Assembly: GCA_040506705.1 (NCBI GenBank)
Contig: JBEVWG010000058.1
Span: 1 to 64,000, forward strand
Length of the DNA stretch: 64,000 nucleotides
Reading direction: 5' to 3'
Source: Thiodiazotropha sp040506705
GTDB lineage: Bacteria; Pseudomonadota; Gammaproteobacteria; Chromatiales; Chromatiaceae
Of the stretch, positions 54,552 through 63,772 are shown piece by piece. Position 1 is the first letter of the stretch; the number at the start of each line of letters is the position of its first letter. The translations under genes and the position numbers were made by a program. The notes under the pieces are model-generated. The model was not told the DNA's origin. It searched no databases and was given only the letters and a program-made list of their open reading frames with translations.

Positions 54552-55766
54552 TCATCTGCTTTTACGTAACAGAATCTGATGTAGATCCAGGCGGCCATCG
54601 CGAAAGCCGGCTTCACAATAGCTGAGATAATAACGCCACATACGGATAAAGCGTTGGTCGAATCCCTGAGCTATAACTTTATCACTAGCCTGATTGAAAT
54701 TAATTTGCCACTGCTTTAGGGTTTCCGCATAATCGAGACCAAATTTATCATTTCTCTCTAGCTTTAGACCGAATTTTTCAGCTGTTTCGATTAGAGTCGA
54801 AATTGAAGGAAGCATTCCTCCAGGGAAAATGTACCTTTGTATAAAGTCAGGTTTCTCCCTGTAATCGTTGAAAACTTTTTTATCAAGGGTTATTACCTGC
54901 AGTGCTGCACTGCCACCCGGTTTAAGGTGATTGGAAATCTGTGCCATATAGTCTCCCCAATAGGCTTCTCCAACAGCCTCAAACATCTCTATGGAAACGA
55001 TATGATCATACTCGCCACTGATATCTCGATAGTCAGTTAAACTTAAATTTACTTCACTGCTGAGCCCCTCATCTATGACCTTCTCATTTGCCCATGAAAG
55101 TTGGGATGGTGAAAGTGTAATTCCATCTACTTTAAACCCCTGTCTGGCAGCAGTTATTGCCAACCCACCCCAGCCGCAACCTATTTCCAACAATTTTGAT
55201 CCTGGTTGAGGATCGAGTAAATCAAGGATTCTTTGATATTTGTTGTTCTGGGCGTTTGCTAGAGACTCATCCTCACTTTGGAATAAGGCGCAGGAGTAGG
55301 TCATGCTGGAGTCCAACCATAATTTGTAGAAACTATTCCCAAGGTCGTAGTGAGCCTCAATGTTTTTAGCACTGCCTTGTTTGGTATTCCGTCGAGTCCA
55401 GTGATGTAGGCGATTTACCATGTTTGACAGGCGTGAGGCTCTACGAAGTCGCGTGAATCTGTGCCTGTTTTTTGCAAGCAAATAGAGTAAACCTGTAAGG
55501 TCATGGGTTCTCCAGTCACCTGCCATATAGGCTTCTGCGAAACCTATATCACCCTTGATATATAGCTTCTTTATGAAATCTGAAAAATTAACTATCTCAA
55601 TCCTCGCGGTAGCTCCTGAGGATTTGCCATTGAGGATAAAACGTCTCCCGTTAGCCGTGATTTCCAAGCTGCCATAAGCCAGACAATCTAAGCGGCTCAG
55701 AAAGTCATCAATAAGATCTATACGAGAGGTGAGTCGTTGTAGTGATTGTGTTTGTAGACTGCTCAT
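54552..55766 (-). CDS. Cyclopropane-fatty-acyl-phospholipid synthase family methyltransferase
   Basis: A SAM-dependent methyltransferase acting on unsaturated acyl chains of membrane lipids. An N-terminal lipid-binding domain (GDIGFAEAYMAGDWRTHDLTGLL) leads into the SAM fold with LLEIGCGWGGLAI and EMFEAVGEAYWGDY. The FIQRYIFPGGMLPS motif is standard. At 404 residues it is usual size. Family members also include furan-fatty-acid methylases, so the product may not be a cyclopropane. The start overlaps the DUF1365 stop as ATGA. Confidence 0.92.
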   Translation of the reverse strand: MSSLQTQSLQRLTSRIDLIDDFLSRLDCLAYGSLEITANGRRFILNGKSSGATARIEIVNFSDFIKKLYIKGDIGFAEAYMAGDWRTHDLTGLLYLLAKNRHRFTRLRRASRLSNMVNRLHHWTRRNTKQGSAKNIEAHYDLGNSFYKLWLDSSMTYSCALFQSEDESLANAQNNKYQRILDLLDPQPGSKLLEIGCGWGGLAITAARQGFKVDGITLSPSQLSWANEKVIDEGLSSEVNLSLTDYRDISGEYDHIVSIEMFEAVGEAYWGDYMAQISNHLKPGGSAALQVITLDKKVFNDYREKPDFIQRYIFPGGMLPSISTLIETAEKFGLKLERNDKFGLDYAETLKQWQINFNQASDKVIAQGFDQRFIRMWRYYLSYCEAGFRDGRLDLHQILLRKSR

Positions 55767-56533
55767 GAGGAAATCTGCTCCTTTGGAGGTCGAGGTTTCG
55801 GGAAGAATGGCGCGCCACGCAACCATATTTTCAATGCCTGCCAATGAATCGCTGCCATGACTTTGAATGTCATCAGAGGAGTTCTAACTAATGCGGCCAA
55901 GAGGTTCCTATCATCCAGAGCATGAGATACACCTGATTGACTTGCTGTAAGCATCAGTCTGTTGTCCTGATACTCATTGATGACCACGCCGATCCGATCG
56001 CCAGGTTTTTTGAAACTAAAATGGTACTTAGCCTGCATGCCGATGAGTGGTGAGACGTGCATTCTTTTTTCCTTTACTGCTTTGACTGGCCATGACAATG
56101 TCTCACCATGGTTATGGATCAGATAGAAATGATGTTCATTGAATGTGTTATTCACTTCACAGATCAGTGCTCTCAAACTGTTATCAAGGTGAAAGCAATA
56201 CCAGATGCTGATTGGATTGAATCCATAGCCGAGTATTCTTGGAAAGCAAAGTAGTTGAATATCGCCACCTTCAAGATCTATATTTTGCTTTCTCAAAAAG
56301 TCATTGGCCCATGATTTGAGGCTGGAGCCATCTCTGGGACCATGATCTTTACGCATAAAAGAGAGTAGGTTAAAGCGATCGATTGAGAGCAGTCGCAATG
56401 ATTTGATATCCTGCTCAAGTTGATCGAGATTGAGTAGCAGGCTGAACACTGGATATGAAAAACGATACTTAACCGGGAAGTTTCGTTGATGCATAACATC
56501 TGTCAAATAAATTCTGCTCGAATTAACAGGCAT
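55763..56533 (-). CDS. DUF1365 family protein
   Basis: 256 residues, nearly always found between an FAD oxidoreductase and a CFA-type gene as here. Motifs are HQRNFPVKYRFSYPVFSLLL near the N-terminus, GYGFNPISIWYCF, and EVNNTFNEHHFYL. The biochemical role is unproven; it is thought to act on lipids. It lies 3 nt after the flavoprotein gene. Confidence 0.92.
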   Translation of the reverse strand: MPVNSSRIYLTDVMHQRNFPVKYRFSYPVFSLLLNLDQLEQDIKSLRLLSIDRFNLLSFMRKDHGPRDGSSLKSWANDFLRKQNIDLEGGDIQLLCFPRILGYGFNPISIWYCFHLDNSLRALICEVNNTFNEHHFYLIHNHGETLSWPVKAVKEKRMHVSPLIGMQAKYHFSFKKPGDRIGVVINEYQDNRLMLTASQSGVSHALDDRNLLAALVRTPLMTFKVMAAIHWQALKIWLRGAPFFPKPRPPKEQISS

Positions 56534-56536
56534 CGG

Positions 56537-57895
56537 TTAAACTCCTGCACTTCTTGCAAGTGATGCCAACTTGTCAATATTGTTCTGATACGGAATATAT
56601 CTATTTTCCGTCATCCAAGGCTCACTCACGCCAAGTCTTGATGCCAGTTCTACCGATGAGCGCAAAGCGTCTTCATGGAAACCGTATCCGAAATAGCTTC
56701 CGCAATACCAGATTCTCTCCTTGCCCTGTATCTGATCCAGCATTTCCTGGGCATAGAGTGCAGCACTGTCGAATACAGGATGGTCATATGTGATTGTTGC
56801 AACAGTGCATTCATCGCGAGGAGACTGTAGAGGATTAAGAGAGACAAAATAGTCACGTTTGCTATCCAACCGTTGCAGACGATTCATCCAGTAGCTGACG
56901 GATACATCTCTCTCTTCTATATGCTTATCATCCGATAGGTAGTTCCATGACGACCAGACTTTTCGCGACTTTGGCATCAAAGCTGAATCTGAATGTAAGT
57001 AGGCTATGTTTTCCTGGTATCGGAACTTATTGAGTAATTTAGCTTCGAGAGGTTTGGGGTTATCCAGCAATGAGACAGCTTGGTCTGCGTGGCAGGCTAA
57101 GATCAGGTTGTCGTATTTCATTTTTTGGCCATCTTGCGTGATAACCTCAACCCCATCAGGTAGACGCTTTATTCTGACAACCTGCTGCTTTACTTTTATA
57201 CGACTACCCAAAGCGGCAGACATCTTTTTTACATATTGCCAGCTACCATTGACCACGGTTTTCCATTGGGGTCGATTTTTTAAACTTATCAGTCCATGGT
57301 TATTAAAAAAGCGTGCAAAGCTGCTAAATGGAAATGAGAGCATGGTTCTTGTGGGACACGACCATATTGCTGCTGCCATGGGTAGAAGATAATCATAACG
57401 AAATTGCTGGTTGTAACCGTTCTGGTCGAGAAAATCTCCGAGACTCAAGTCGTGATTGTTATCTTCAATGTATGCCAGACAATCACGATTAAAACGCACT
57501 ATCTCCCTTAACATTGATAAAAATTTAATATCGATGATATTCCGTTTCTGAGCAAACAATTTACCAAGATTGTCTCCTGCATACTCTAGTCTTCCTTTGT
57601 CGACTGAAACTGCAAATGACATATCAGTGTTTTGGGTTTCAACATCCATATATCTGAAAAGTTGTGTTAGCAGAGGATAGTTGGGTTCGTTGTAGACTAT
57701 AAAACCGGTATCAATAGGTATGATCTTTCCATCCTCTTCTACTTCGACTGTGTGAGTATGCCCCCCGACATAATCATTCTGCTCATATAGATCAACTTGA
57801 TACTTGTTTCTGAGCAGCCAGGCTGCACTTAATCCTGCAATCCCGCTACCTACAATGCCTATTCGATGAGTGGTTGTCTGAGTCACGTCTGTCAT
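56537..57895 (-). CDS. FAD-dependent amine-oxidase-like oxidoreductase
   Basis: The dinucleotide loop GIVGSGIAGLSAAW and the following DLYEQNDYVGGHTHTV place it in the flavin amine oxidase/desaturase superfamily (COG2907). Its partners DUF1365 and CFA synthase suggest oxidation of acyl chains. The ATG at 57895 is only about 6 nt from a -10-like TACAAA, so the transcript may be leaderless; no ribosome binding site is seen. The frame is open to 57928. Confidence 0.92.
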   Translation of the reverse strand: MTDVTQTTTHRIGIVGSGIAGLSAAWLLRNKYQVDLYEQNDYVGGHTHTVEVEEDGKIIPIDTGFIVYNEPNYPLLTQLFRYMDVETQNTDMSFAVSVDKGRLEYAGDNLGKLFAQKRNIIDIKFLSMLREIVRFNRDCLAYIEDNNHDLSLGDFLDQNGYNQQFRYDYLLPMAAAIWSCPTRTMLSFPFSSFARFFNNHGLISLKNRPQWKTVVNGSWQYVKKMSAALGSRIKVKQQVVRIKRLPDGVEVITQDGQKMKYDNLILACHADQAVSLLDNPKPLEAKLLNKFRYQENIAYLHSDSALMPKSRKVWSSWNYLSDDKHIEERDVSVSYWMNRLQRLDSKRDYFVSLNPLQSPRDECTVATITYDHPVFDSAALYAQEMLDQIQGKERIWYCGSYFGYGFHEDALRSSVELASRLGVSEPWMTENRYIPYQNNIDKLASLARSAGV

Positions 57896-57900
57896 CCCGA

Positions 57901-57928
57901 TTTGTATTTGTGTACAAGTGTTGTACAA
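57901..57928 (-). promoter_or_regulatory. LitR-type operator-promoter of the lipid operon
   Basis: TTGTACAACACTTGTACA on the minus strand spans 57928-57911. TTGTAC (57928-57923) serves as -35, followed after 16 bp by TACAAA (57906-57901). The start site would coincide with the ATG at 57895. Confidence 0.65.
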
Positions 57929-57944
57929 ATAAAGTCAATTATCA

Positions 57945-57962
57945 ACTACAATAGTTGTACAA
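57945..57962 (+). promoter_or_regulatory. Second LitR-type operator, facing the SDR-NTF2 operon
   Basis: ACTACAATAGTTGTACAA has one perfect TTGTACAA half and one degenerate half at the same 11-bp repeat as the first operator. It is 123 bp upstream of the SDR start. Confidence 0.5.
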
Positions 57963-58084
57963 GAGTGATATTGGCGGGTGACTTTAAGTGATAAAAACAA
58001 TAAATATTCGGTAAAAACAAATATATAAGATTAATCCCACTGATAATTTGTAGTTTTAGTTGTATCGAAAGCTGAGGTTAAGTT

Positions 58085-58861
58085 ATGCAAGGTAGTCCTG
58101 AATACAGCAGATCAACACCTAAAGTTGCCTGGGTCACCGGGGGGGGGAGTGGTATTGGTCGTTCCCTTGCTTTTGCATTGAAAGATTTAGGATGGGAGGT
58201 GGTGATCTCAGGGAGAAATAGTGAGCGGCTAATTGAAACAGTCAAGGAGTCAGGTGTAGACAATATGCATCTAATTCCTCTGGATGTAACCAACAAGGGT
58301 GCAGTCAAGCAAGTTGTTGACTCTATCCAGAAAGAGTATGGGCAGATTGATCTAGCCTTTCTGAATGCAGGTGACTATTCGCCCATGAATCTTGAAGATT
58401 TTGATTTAGAGCTTTTTCATAAGCTAATCAATGTCAACTATCTTGGTGTGGTAAATTGTCTTGCAGCGCTGCTGCCTGATATGCGCAGGCAACATAGAGG
58501 TGAAATAGTGATTACCGCCAGCTTGTCAGGCTATTGCGGTCTGCCGGGGGCAGCTCCCTATGGAGCCAGTAAGGCAGCATTGATCAGTTTAGCTGAATCT
58601 CTTCATCCGGAATTGATCAGGGAAGGTGTCTCTTTACGTTTGATAAATCCGGGGTTTGTGGCCACCGAGTTAACAGACAAGAATCGTTTTAAAATGCCAT
58701 TTTTGATTACTCCTGAAGAAGCAGCAAAGGCGATTATGAAAAACCTTCCATCAGGTAACTTTGAAATCAGATTTCCTACTGGTTTTGCACTTATTATGAA
58801 TTTTTTAAAGTTTCTACCCTATTCACTCTATTTTCTGCTTATGCGGAGGCTCTTGAAATGA
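58085..58861 (+). CDS. Short-chain dehydrogenase/reductase
   Basis: A classical SDR. The cofactor loop GGGSGIGRSLA is at about 19-29, NAG near 94, and the catalytic Ser-Tyr-Lys in TASLSGYCGLPGAAPYGASK. A hydrophobic C-terminus (FALIMNFLKFLPYSLYFLLM) suggests membrane association. GAGG precedes the ATG. It overlaps the next gene by 4 nt. The substrate is unknown; context suggests a lipid carbonyl. Confidence 0.92.
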   Translation: MQGSPEYSRSTPKVAWVTGGGSGIGRSLAFALKDLGWEVVISGRNSERLIETVKESGVDNMHLIPLDVTNKGAVKQVVDSIQKEYGQIDLAFLNAGDYSPMNLEDFDLELFHKLINVNYLGVVNCLAALLPDMRRQHRGEIVITASLSGYCGLPGAAPYGASKAALISLAESLHPELIREGVSLRLINPGFVATELTDKNRFKMPFLITPEEAAKAIMKNLPSGNFEIRFPTGFALIMNFLKFLPYSLYFLLMRRLLK

Positions 58862-59295
58862 GTGACATTGAAGATTGGCTTTCTCGATATAAGGAATTCT
58901 TTGAACATATAGACAATGATGGATTGAAGGACTGTGATCGCCTGTTCAGTGATCAGGTAAGATTTAAAGATCCATTCAATGATGTCAGAGGAGTTGCAGG
59001 TGTAAAAAGAGTATTTCAACACATGTTTAATGTTTGTGAAACGAGCCGTTTCGAAATTCATAACTATTGCGGACATGGTGATGTGGGTTATATCTCCTGG
59101 ACTTTTCACTACCTTGTGAAAGGTAAATTGGTGCAGCAAAGAATTGAAGGTCTGAGTGAGGTGAAATTCAATCCTAAGGGAGAGGTGATTGAACATATAG
59201 ATTATTGGGATTCGGGTGAGTATGTGTATGAAAACCTCCCTGTTATCGGTTGGGTGCTGAATAAGTTGCGTAATCGTTATCTTCGTGCTTCTTGA
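58858..59295 (+). CDS. NTF2-like/SnoaL-like protein
   Basis: A 145-residue cone-shaped alpha+beta fold protein of the nuclear transport factor 2 superfamily (RFKDPFNDVRGVAGVKRVF; IEHIDYWDSGEYVYENLPVIGWVLNKL). Such proteins are a standard member of this photolyase-CFA neighbourhood. No catalytic claim can be made. It is translationally coupled to the SDR through an ATGA overlap. Confidence 0.88.
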   Translation: MSDIEDWLSRYKEFFEHIDNDGLKDCDRLFSDQVRFKDPFNDVRGVAGVKRVFQHMFNVCETSRFEIHNYCGHGDVGYISWTFHYLVKGKLVQQRIEGLSEVKFNPKGEVIEHIDYWDSGEYVYENLPVIGWVLNKLRNRYLRAS

Positions 59296-59401
59296 ATTCA
59301 GTCATTTTTTTACTTTGATGCCTTATATTAAGGTGCCGGGTTAATAGTTTATCTAATTCCATCTAAACTAATGATATATTGTCAAAGCAATGGGGCGGCA
59401 T

Positions 59402-59905
59402 ATGCATCAATCGAGAATCAGCATGCTTCAGAGTATGCCTATCTTTGGTGGGGTTAGTGAGTCCACGCTGGATTTTTTACTTAAAAACGCCTCTCCAATT
59501 GAGCTCGAAAAAGAGCACTATTTTTTCGAAGAGGGAGATCTCGATAATTCGATCTATATCCTGGAGCAGGGACGTGTTGCTATCTATAGAACCTGGCGAG
59601 ATAAGCTCTATATGCTGAGAGAGCTTAGTTTGGGTGACTGTTTTGGTGAAATGGCATTGATGGATTGCAAACCACGCAGCGCTGCCGTCAAGGCCTTGGA
59701 AAGTTGCCGTGCGATTCAGATCAAGGCAGCTCAACTGGCTGAGCTTTACGGTATGGATCATGAACAGTATCTGTTGATCTATATGAATCTGGGGCGTGAG
59801 GTGTGCCGCCGTTTGAGTGAAGCGGACCACAGGCTTTTTATCAATCGATTCTCACTTGATTCGTGTAGCGATGCCAAGCCCGATCAAGCCCAGGGCCATC
59901 AGTAA
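59402..59905 (+). CDS. Cyclic nucleotide-binding domain protein without DNA-binding domain
   Basis: 167 residues containing a single Crp-type effector domain (SPIELEKEHYFFEEGDLDNSIYILEQGRVAIY; LGDCFGEMALMDCKPRSAAVKALES, in pieces) and a short C-terminal helix. There is no winged helix. The phosphate-binding cassette has GEMALMDCKPRSA, close to the consensus, so nucleotide binding is possible. A start at 59390 is in frame, but 59402 follows GGGGCGG. It overlaps the convergent gene by 54 nt. Confidence 0.85.
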   Translation: MHQSRISMLQSMPIFGGVSESTLDFLLKNASPIELEKEHYFFEEGDLDNSIYILEQGRVAIYRTWRDKLYMLRELSLGDCFGEMALMDCKPRSAAVKALESCRAIQIKAAQLAELYGMDHEQYLLIYMNLGREVCRRLSEADHRLFINRFSLDSCSDAKPDQAQGHQ

Positions 59906-60172
59906 CAGCAATAGAGGTTGCACCAAAGCACCGTTATTCTCATCTCGGAAAAGAGTTATACACTTTTTGTCTGCTTGGAGGGGTGTTTTGCATTCGCTAC
60001 TCTTTAGTGCGGTCTTTGAAAGGATTGAAAAATACTGAATTGTACCCTCATACAGCAGGGATGGATCTGCTTGCGGGATAGGTTGATTGTCTATTAGATG
60101 GCCGCTCTGTGCCATGCCAGAAGCACTGGTTATTAAGATGAGAAATAAGATGAAATTGCGAAAGTAGCCCAT
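59852..60172 (-). CDS. Small secreted protein with C-terminal sorting-like helix
   Basis: Not recognised. 106 residues: a signal peptide (about 1-21), a polar middle with one Cys pair, and a C-terminal hydrophobic helix ending LGIATRIK. The layout resembles PEP-CTERM-type sorting tails, but the PEP motif itself is not evident. Its 3' end overlaps the cNMP-binding gene by 54 nt. Confidence 0.65.
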   Translation of the reverse strand: MGYFRNFILFLILITSASGMAQSGHLIDNQPIPQADPSLLYEGTIQYFSILSKTALKSSECKTPLQADKKCITLFRDENNGALVQPLLLLLMALGLIGLGIATRIK

Positions 60173-60392
60173 ATTAGACGTTTAGGCCTCTCTAGTGTGA
60201 CGCACCACACTAGGTTAACGATGTCTCGATACGCTTCTCTTAGAAATTAGCTGCAAGTAAAGTGCCACAGAATAATATCTCTCTGGAAATCAATAACCTG
60301 TGCAGCGTTTAATAAGGCATAAAATTACAATGTGTAAAATATCCCGACGAGAAATCAGTCACAACGGGTTCAGGGTGGTTTTAAAAGAGTCT

Positions 60393-61355
60393 CTACAATC
60401 CATTTCGCAATCCAAGTTTTTCAGGATGTGGCTGCAGATAGACTTGTCTCGACATATAGTTGTCGGGATGTAATCTGAAATAGTGCTTAAACAGAGTCAT
60501 CGGTACGATCAATGGGGTTTCTTGCCGACGATAAGCTTCAATACAAGCAATAAGCTCAACTTTATCCTCAGAACTGATACGCTTTTTCAGATATCCCATG
60601 ATATGTTGCAAAACATTCACATGGCGACTTCGATTGACCCGCCGTTTCAGGGTTTGCATCAACTCTTCGATATACAATTCTGCAATATTATTCAGTTCAT
60701 TGTCAGCGAAATTCGATAGTAGTTGTCCGAGCCTCTGATATGAAGCTTGTGAATGGGCCATAACCAGATATTTATGGTCGGTATGAAAAGCAATCAGTTC
60801 AGCAGCAGTGAGTCCCTTTTGGTGTAGTAATTGCCAATGGTGATAGACATAGATTCGATTGATAAAGTTTTCGCGTAGAACCGGGTCATTAAGCCGACCC
60901 TCTTCTTCAACTGGTAACAATGGTAATTCGTCGATCAGAACTTTTGCAAAGATACCGACGCCTTTACTAACTGAGTGCGTTCCTTTTTCTGCATAGACCT
61001 TAACCCGAGACATTCCACAACTCGGTGAGCTCTTTTTTAGAACATAGCCACTCAAATGGTGAAGCTGTCTGGTCTGTTCCAGGGCATAAACTTGCATCTT
61101 ATCAGTCAATTCTATACTTGGGTCTTTAACCCCGACAAGGCGAGGGTTTTCAGGTTCACCTACCAAGCGAATTGTGGGGCGTGGGATACCAAGACCAATT
61201 CCTGTTTCTGGGCAAATAGGTAGATAATCGACATGTTCCTGTAGATTGCTAACAATGAAATTATCTCGTTTGTGGCCACCATCATAGCGGACTTGATGTC
61301 CCAATAAGCAGGCGCTTACACCGATAGTCGGTTTTTTTGGTATCGGCTCATTCAT
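60393..61355 (-). CDS. DUF523-DUF1722 protein (YbgA-like)
   Basis: The N-terminal DUF523 (about 8-150; GVSACLLGHQVRYDGGHK, CPE, KKSSPSCG) carries conserved Cys that may bind a metal cluster. The C-terminal DUF1722/YbgA domain (about 190-310; KYLVMAHSQASYQRLGQLL) is often adjacent to photolyases. The function is unknown. It overlaps the photolyase stop by 4 nt, so it is in the same operon. Confidence 0.9.
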   Translation of the reverse strand: MNEPIPKKPTIGVSACLLGHQVRYDGGHKRDNFIVSNLQEHVDYLPICPETGIGLGIPRPTIRLVGEPENPRLVGVKDPSIELTDKMQVYALEQTRQLHHLSGYVLKKSSPSCGMSRVKVYAEKGTHSVSKGVGIFAKVLIDELPLLPVEEEGRLNDPVLRENFINRIYVYHHWQLLHQKGLTAAELIAFHTDHKYLVMAHSQASYQRLGQLLSNFADNELNNIAELYIEELMQTLKRRVNRSRHVNVLQHIMGYLKKRISSEDKVELIACIEAYRRQETPLIVPMTLFKHYFRLHPDNYMSRQVYLQPHPEKLGLRNGL

Positions 61356-62830
61356 TTTCGTGCATATCTCTTGCTGCTGAGATTTTTAATCGTTTCCCAA
61401 CGTTGTAAAGCCTCTTTTCTGGATAGTTGTAAGTCAACTATAGGCTTAGGGTAGGTTTTGCCAAGTCGGATCTCTGCATTGAGTAGTACTGACATATCTG
61501 CCTCCCAAGGCGCATTTAAATATTTATTAGGTAATAAACTCAATTCAGGGAGCCAACGCCGTATGTACTCTCCCTGGGGATCGAAACGTTGTGACTGACG
61601 CACCGGGTTGAATATTCGAAAATAGGGTGCGGCATCTGTGCCAGACCCTGCGCACCATTGCCACCCAAAGGAGTTATTCGCGCAATCAGCATCCACCAGT
61701 GTATCCCAGAACCACCTTGCGCCTTGCAGCCAGTGTATGCCTAAATTTTTAGTCAGAAACGAGGCAACGATCATACGAACCCGATTGTGCATCCAGCCTG
61801 TTTGCCAAAGTTCACGCATACCTGCGTCCACAATGGGGATGCCGGTCTTTCCCTGCTGCCAGTACTGTAATAATTTTTCGGCTCGCTTGCCCTTTCGCCA
61901 CGGGTAGTTTTGGAAGCGTGGATCAAAAGGGTGTAGATCGGTATCAGGGAAGTGTATAAGCAGGTTTTGAGCGAATTCACGCCATACCAGCTGACGAATA
62001 TATTGTCCGGGGCTACTATCAGCATGGCTTGTAGGGTCAGTTTCAAATCTGCTTTCTATCCCATTGATGATCTGTAGTGGGCCAATTTCACCGAAATGGA
62101 GATGGGGTGAAAGGCGGGAGGTCTCTTCAAGGTCTGGCCTGTCACGTCCCTCAGCGTAGCTGTTGATCGACTTATCAAGGAAGTGCTGAATCTGCTTCAA
62201 GGCCCCTTGTTCACCAGGTTCCCAATAATCCTTGAAATGCTCATACCATTGAACTTCAGGCAAAAGCCCCAAGCTTTGCAGTGATATTGACTTAATCAGC
62301 TTTGGTGGGGGTGGGATCTTTTTTGGGGCTGGTGATGGAGCTCTTGTCGACAATCCCTGTTTCAGAACAGCACGCCAGAATGGAGTGAAAAGACGATAGC
62401 AGCCTCCATCGAGACGACGTATCGGAGGGCCATCTGTCAGTTGGCTATTATTGAAGATATTGCAGTTAATCCCTGATTTAGATAGATGCTTACTGACCCG
62501 GTTGTCCCGTTGTATAGCTATCGGCTCAGGTAAGCTATTGAAGAAGATCTCTTTAGAAGCATGGGTAATAGCCAGTTTTTTTAAGACGGTTTGGCTCTTC
62601 CCACGTGCGATTATCAGATTTGAACCTCGCTGTCGAAGTGATGAGTCGAGTGCAGTAAGACTTTCATGCAACCACCAGTTTGAAGCAGCACCAGGGCTCC
62701 AGGGAGCCTCTTCACCAGGGGTATGTATATAGACCGGTATCAACTCGTTGGCGTGTTCTAATGCTGCTTGTAAGGCTGGATTGTCTGTCAGTCTAAGATC
62801 CCTTCTGAACCAGAGTATGGCAACGGTCAT
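61352..62830 (-). CDS. phrB: Deoxyribodipyrimidine photolyase
   Basis: Repairs UV-induced cyclobutane dimers using light. The N-terminal antenna-binding domain starts ILWFRRDLRLTDNPAL. The FAD-binding C-terminal half has the conserved MRELWQTGWMHNRVRMIVASFL and DADCANNSFGWQWCAGSGTDAAPYFRIFNP (in pieces). At 492 residues it is a class I CPD photolyase. It overlaps both neighbours by 4 nt in a litR-phr-ybgA operon. Confidence 0.95.
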   Translation of the reverse strand: MTVAILWFRRDLRLTDNPALQAALEHANELIPVYIHTPGEEAPWSPGAASNWWLHESLTALDSSLRQRGSNLIIARGKSQTVLKKLAITHASKEIFFNSLPEPIAIQRDNRVSKHLSKSGINCNIFNNSQLTDGPPIRRLDGGCYRLFTPFWRAVLKQGLSTRAPSPAPKKIPPPPKLIKSISLQSLGLLPEVQWYEHFKDYWEPGEQGALKQIQHFLDKSINSYAEGRDRPDLEETSRLSPHLHFGEIGPLQIINGIESRFETDPTSHADSSPGQYIRQLVWREFAQNLLIHFPDTDLHPFDPRFQNYPWRKGKRAEKLLQYWQQGKTGIPIVDAGMRELWQTGWMHNRVRMIVASFLTKNLGIHWLQGARWFWDTLVDADCANNSFGWQWCAGSGTDAAPYFRIFNPVRQSQRFDPQGEYIRRWLPELSLLPNKYLNAPWEADMSVLLNAEIRLGKTYPKPIVDLQLSRKEALQRWETIKNLSSKRYARK

Positions 62831-63765
62831 GAGGATGGTTCTTCTGGCACTCTATCGCTGATCTGATTAACGGCTGCCGCTAAATCTGCTACCAAAGGTA
62901 TAGCGCCAGCCTCTAGAATTTCAGTTTGATGCGTTTGAGCAATAGTTCCCCCGACAAACACCGGTTCAGCCAATTTTTGAACCAACCCAGGCAAATCTGT
63001 TTGTAATAGAGCGGATGGTGGTTCTAAACTGCCGTAGAGGACCAATGCACTACAATGAGACCGGTCTACTACAAGCGGTATCTGCTCCAGGGCCATGTTG
63101 GGGCCAAGCAGTATTGGCCTATAACCCTGAGTCATTGCTTTTAAACTGAACAGCAGTAATTCGACTTCGCTGAATTCGTTCGGCAAGCAGGCACCAAGCA
63201 CCCTTTTTCCATGGCTATTTGTCACCTGGTGATGAAAACGCGCCCCCAGCTTATTGCGTAAATAGGTTTCAAAAAAGCGAATTTCCACCTCTCCTAAGGG
63301 CTCACTGTTTCGTCTTTGGCGAAGTTCGTGAAGTAGTGGCTGAATAAGCAGTCGCGTTACCAGTTCGATAGGGTAGAGGGAGAGTGCATCGTTGTAACTG
63401 TTATCCAATACGATCTCATCAAACTCAGCAATAGCCTGAAGCATTCTGCTGCGATAATTGCTCCACGCATCACGCTCTTCAGTTTTCACGGGCTCCAGGG
63501 CTAGAAGAGGAGAGTTGCTATCAGCAAGCATGTGCCTGACCTGACCTATTGATATGCCCTTGTCGATAAGACCTATAATCCGGCGTATCAGCTGGATATG
63601 TTCATCCGTATAGAGCCTGTGACCTTTCGGGGTTCTTTCAGGCTTTATCAATCCATAGCGACGCTCCCATGCTCGAAGAGTCACTGGATTAATGCCCGTA
63701 AGTTCGGACACCTTGCGAATTGGGTAATAACCGCTGGTATATGAGGGTTGTTCTTTCATGAACAT
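62827..63765 (-). CDS. LitR/CarH-like MerR family regulator
   Basis: The MerR helix-turn-helix (YYPIRKVSELTGINPVTLRAWERRYGLIKPERT, in pieces; about 13-80) is followed by the B12-binding-like fold (about 95-312). Where cobalamin-binding members have an E/D-x-H-x-x-G motif, this protein reads PNEFSEVE (about 195-202), without the His. It is thus probably light-blind itself, as the class that pairs with a LOV protein. The ATG at 63765 is about 7 nt after a -10 TAGATA; another ATG is at 63759. A LitR-type box lies in its own promoter. Confidence 0.93.
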   Translation of the reverse strand: MFMKEQPSYTSGYYPIRKVSELTGINPVTLRAWERRYGLIKPERTPKGHRLYTDEHIQLIRRIIGLIDKGISIGQVRHMLADSNSPLLALEPVKTEERDAWSNYRSRMLQAIAEFDEIVLDNSYNDALSLYPIELVTRLLIQPLLHELRQRRNSEPLGEVEIRFFETYLRNKLGARFHHQVTNSHGKRVLGACLPNEFSEVELLLFSLKAMTQGYRPILLGPNMALEQIPLVVDRSHCSALVLYGSLEPPSALLQTDLPGLVQKLAEPVFVGGTIAQTHQTEILEAGAIPLVADLAAAVNQISDRVPEEPSS

Positions 63766-63772
63766 TACACAT

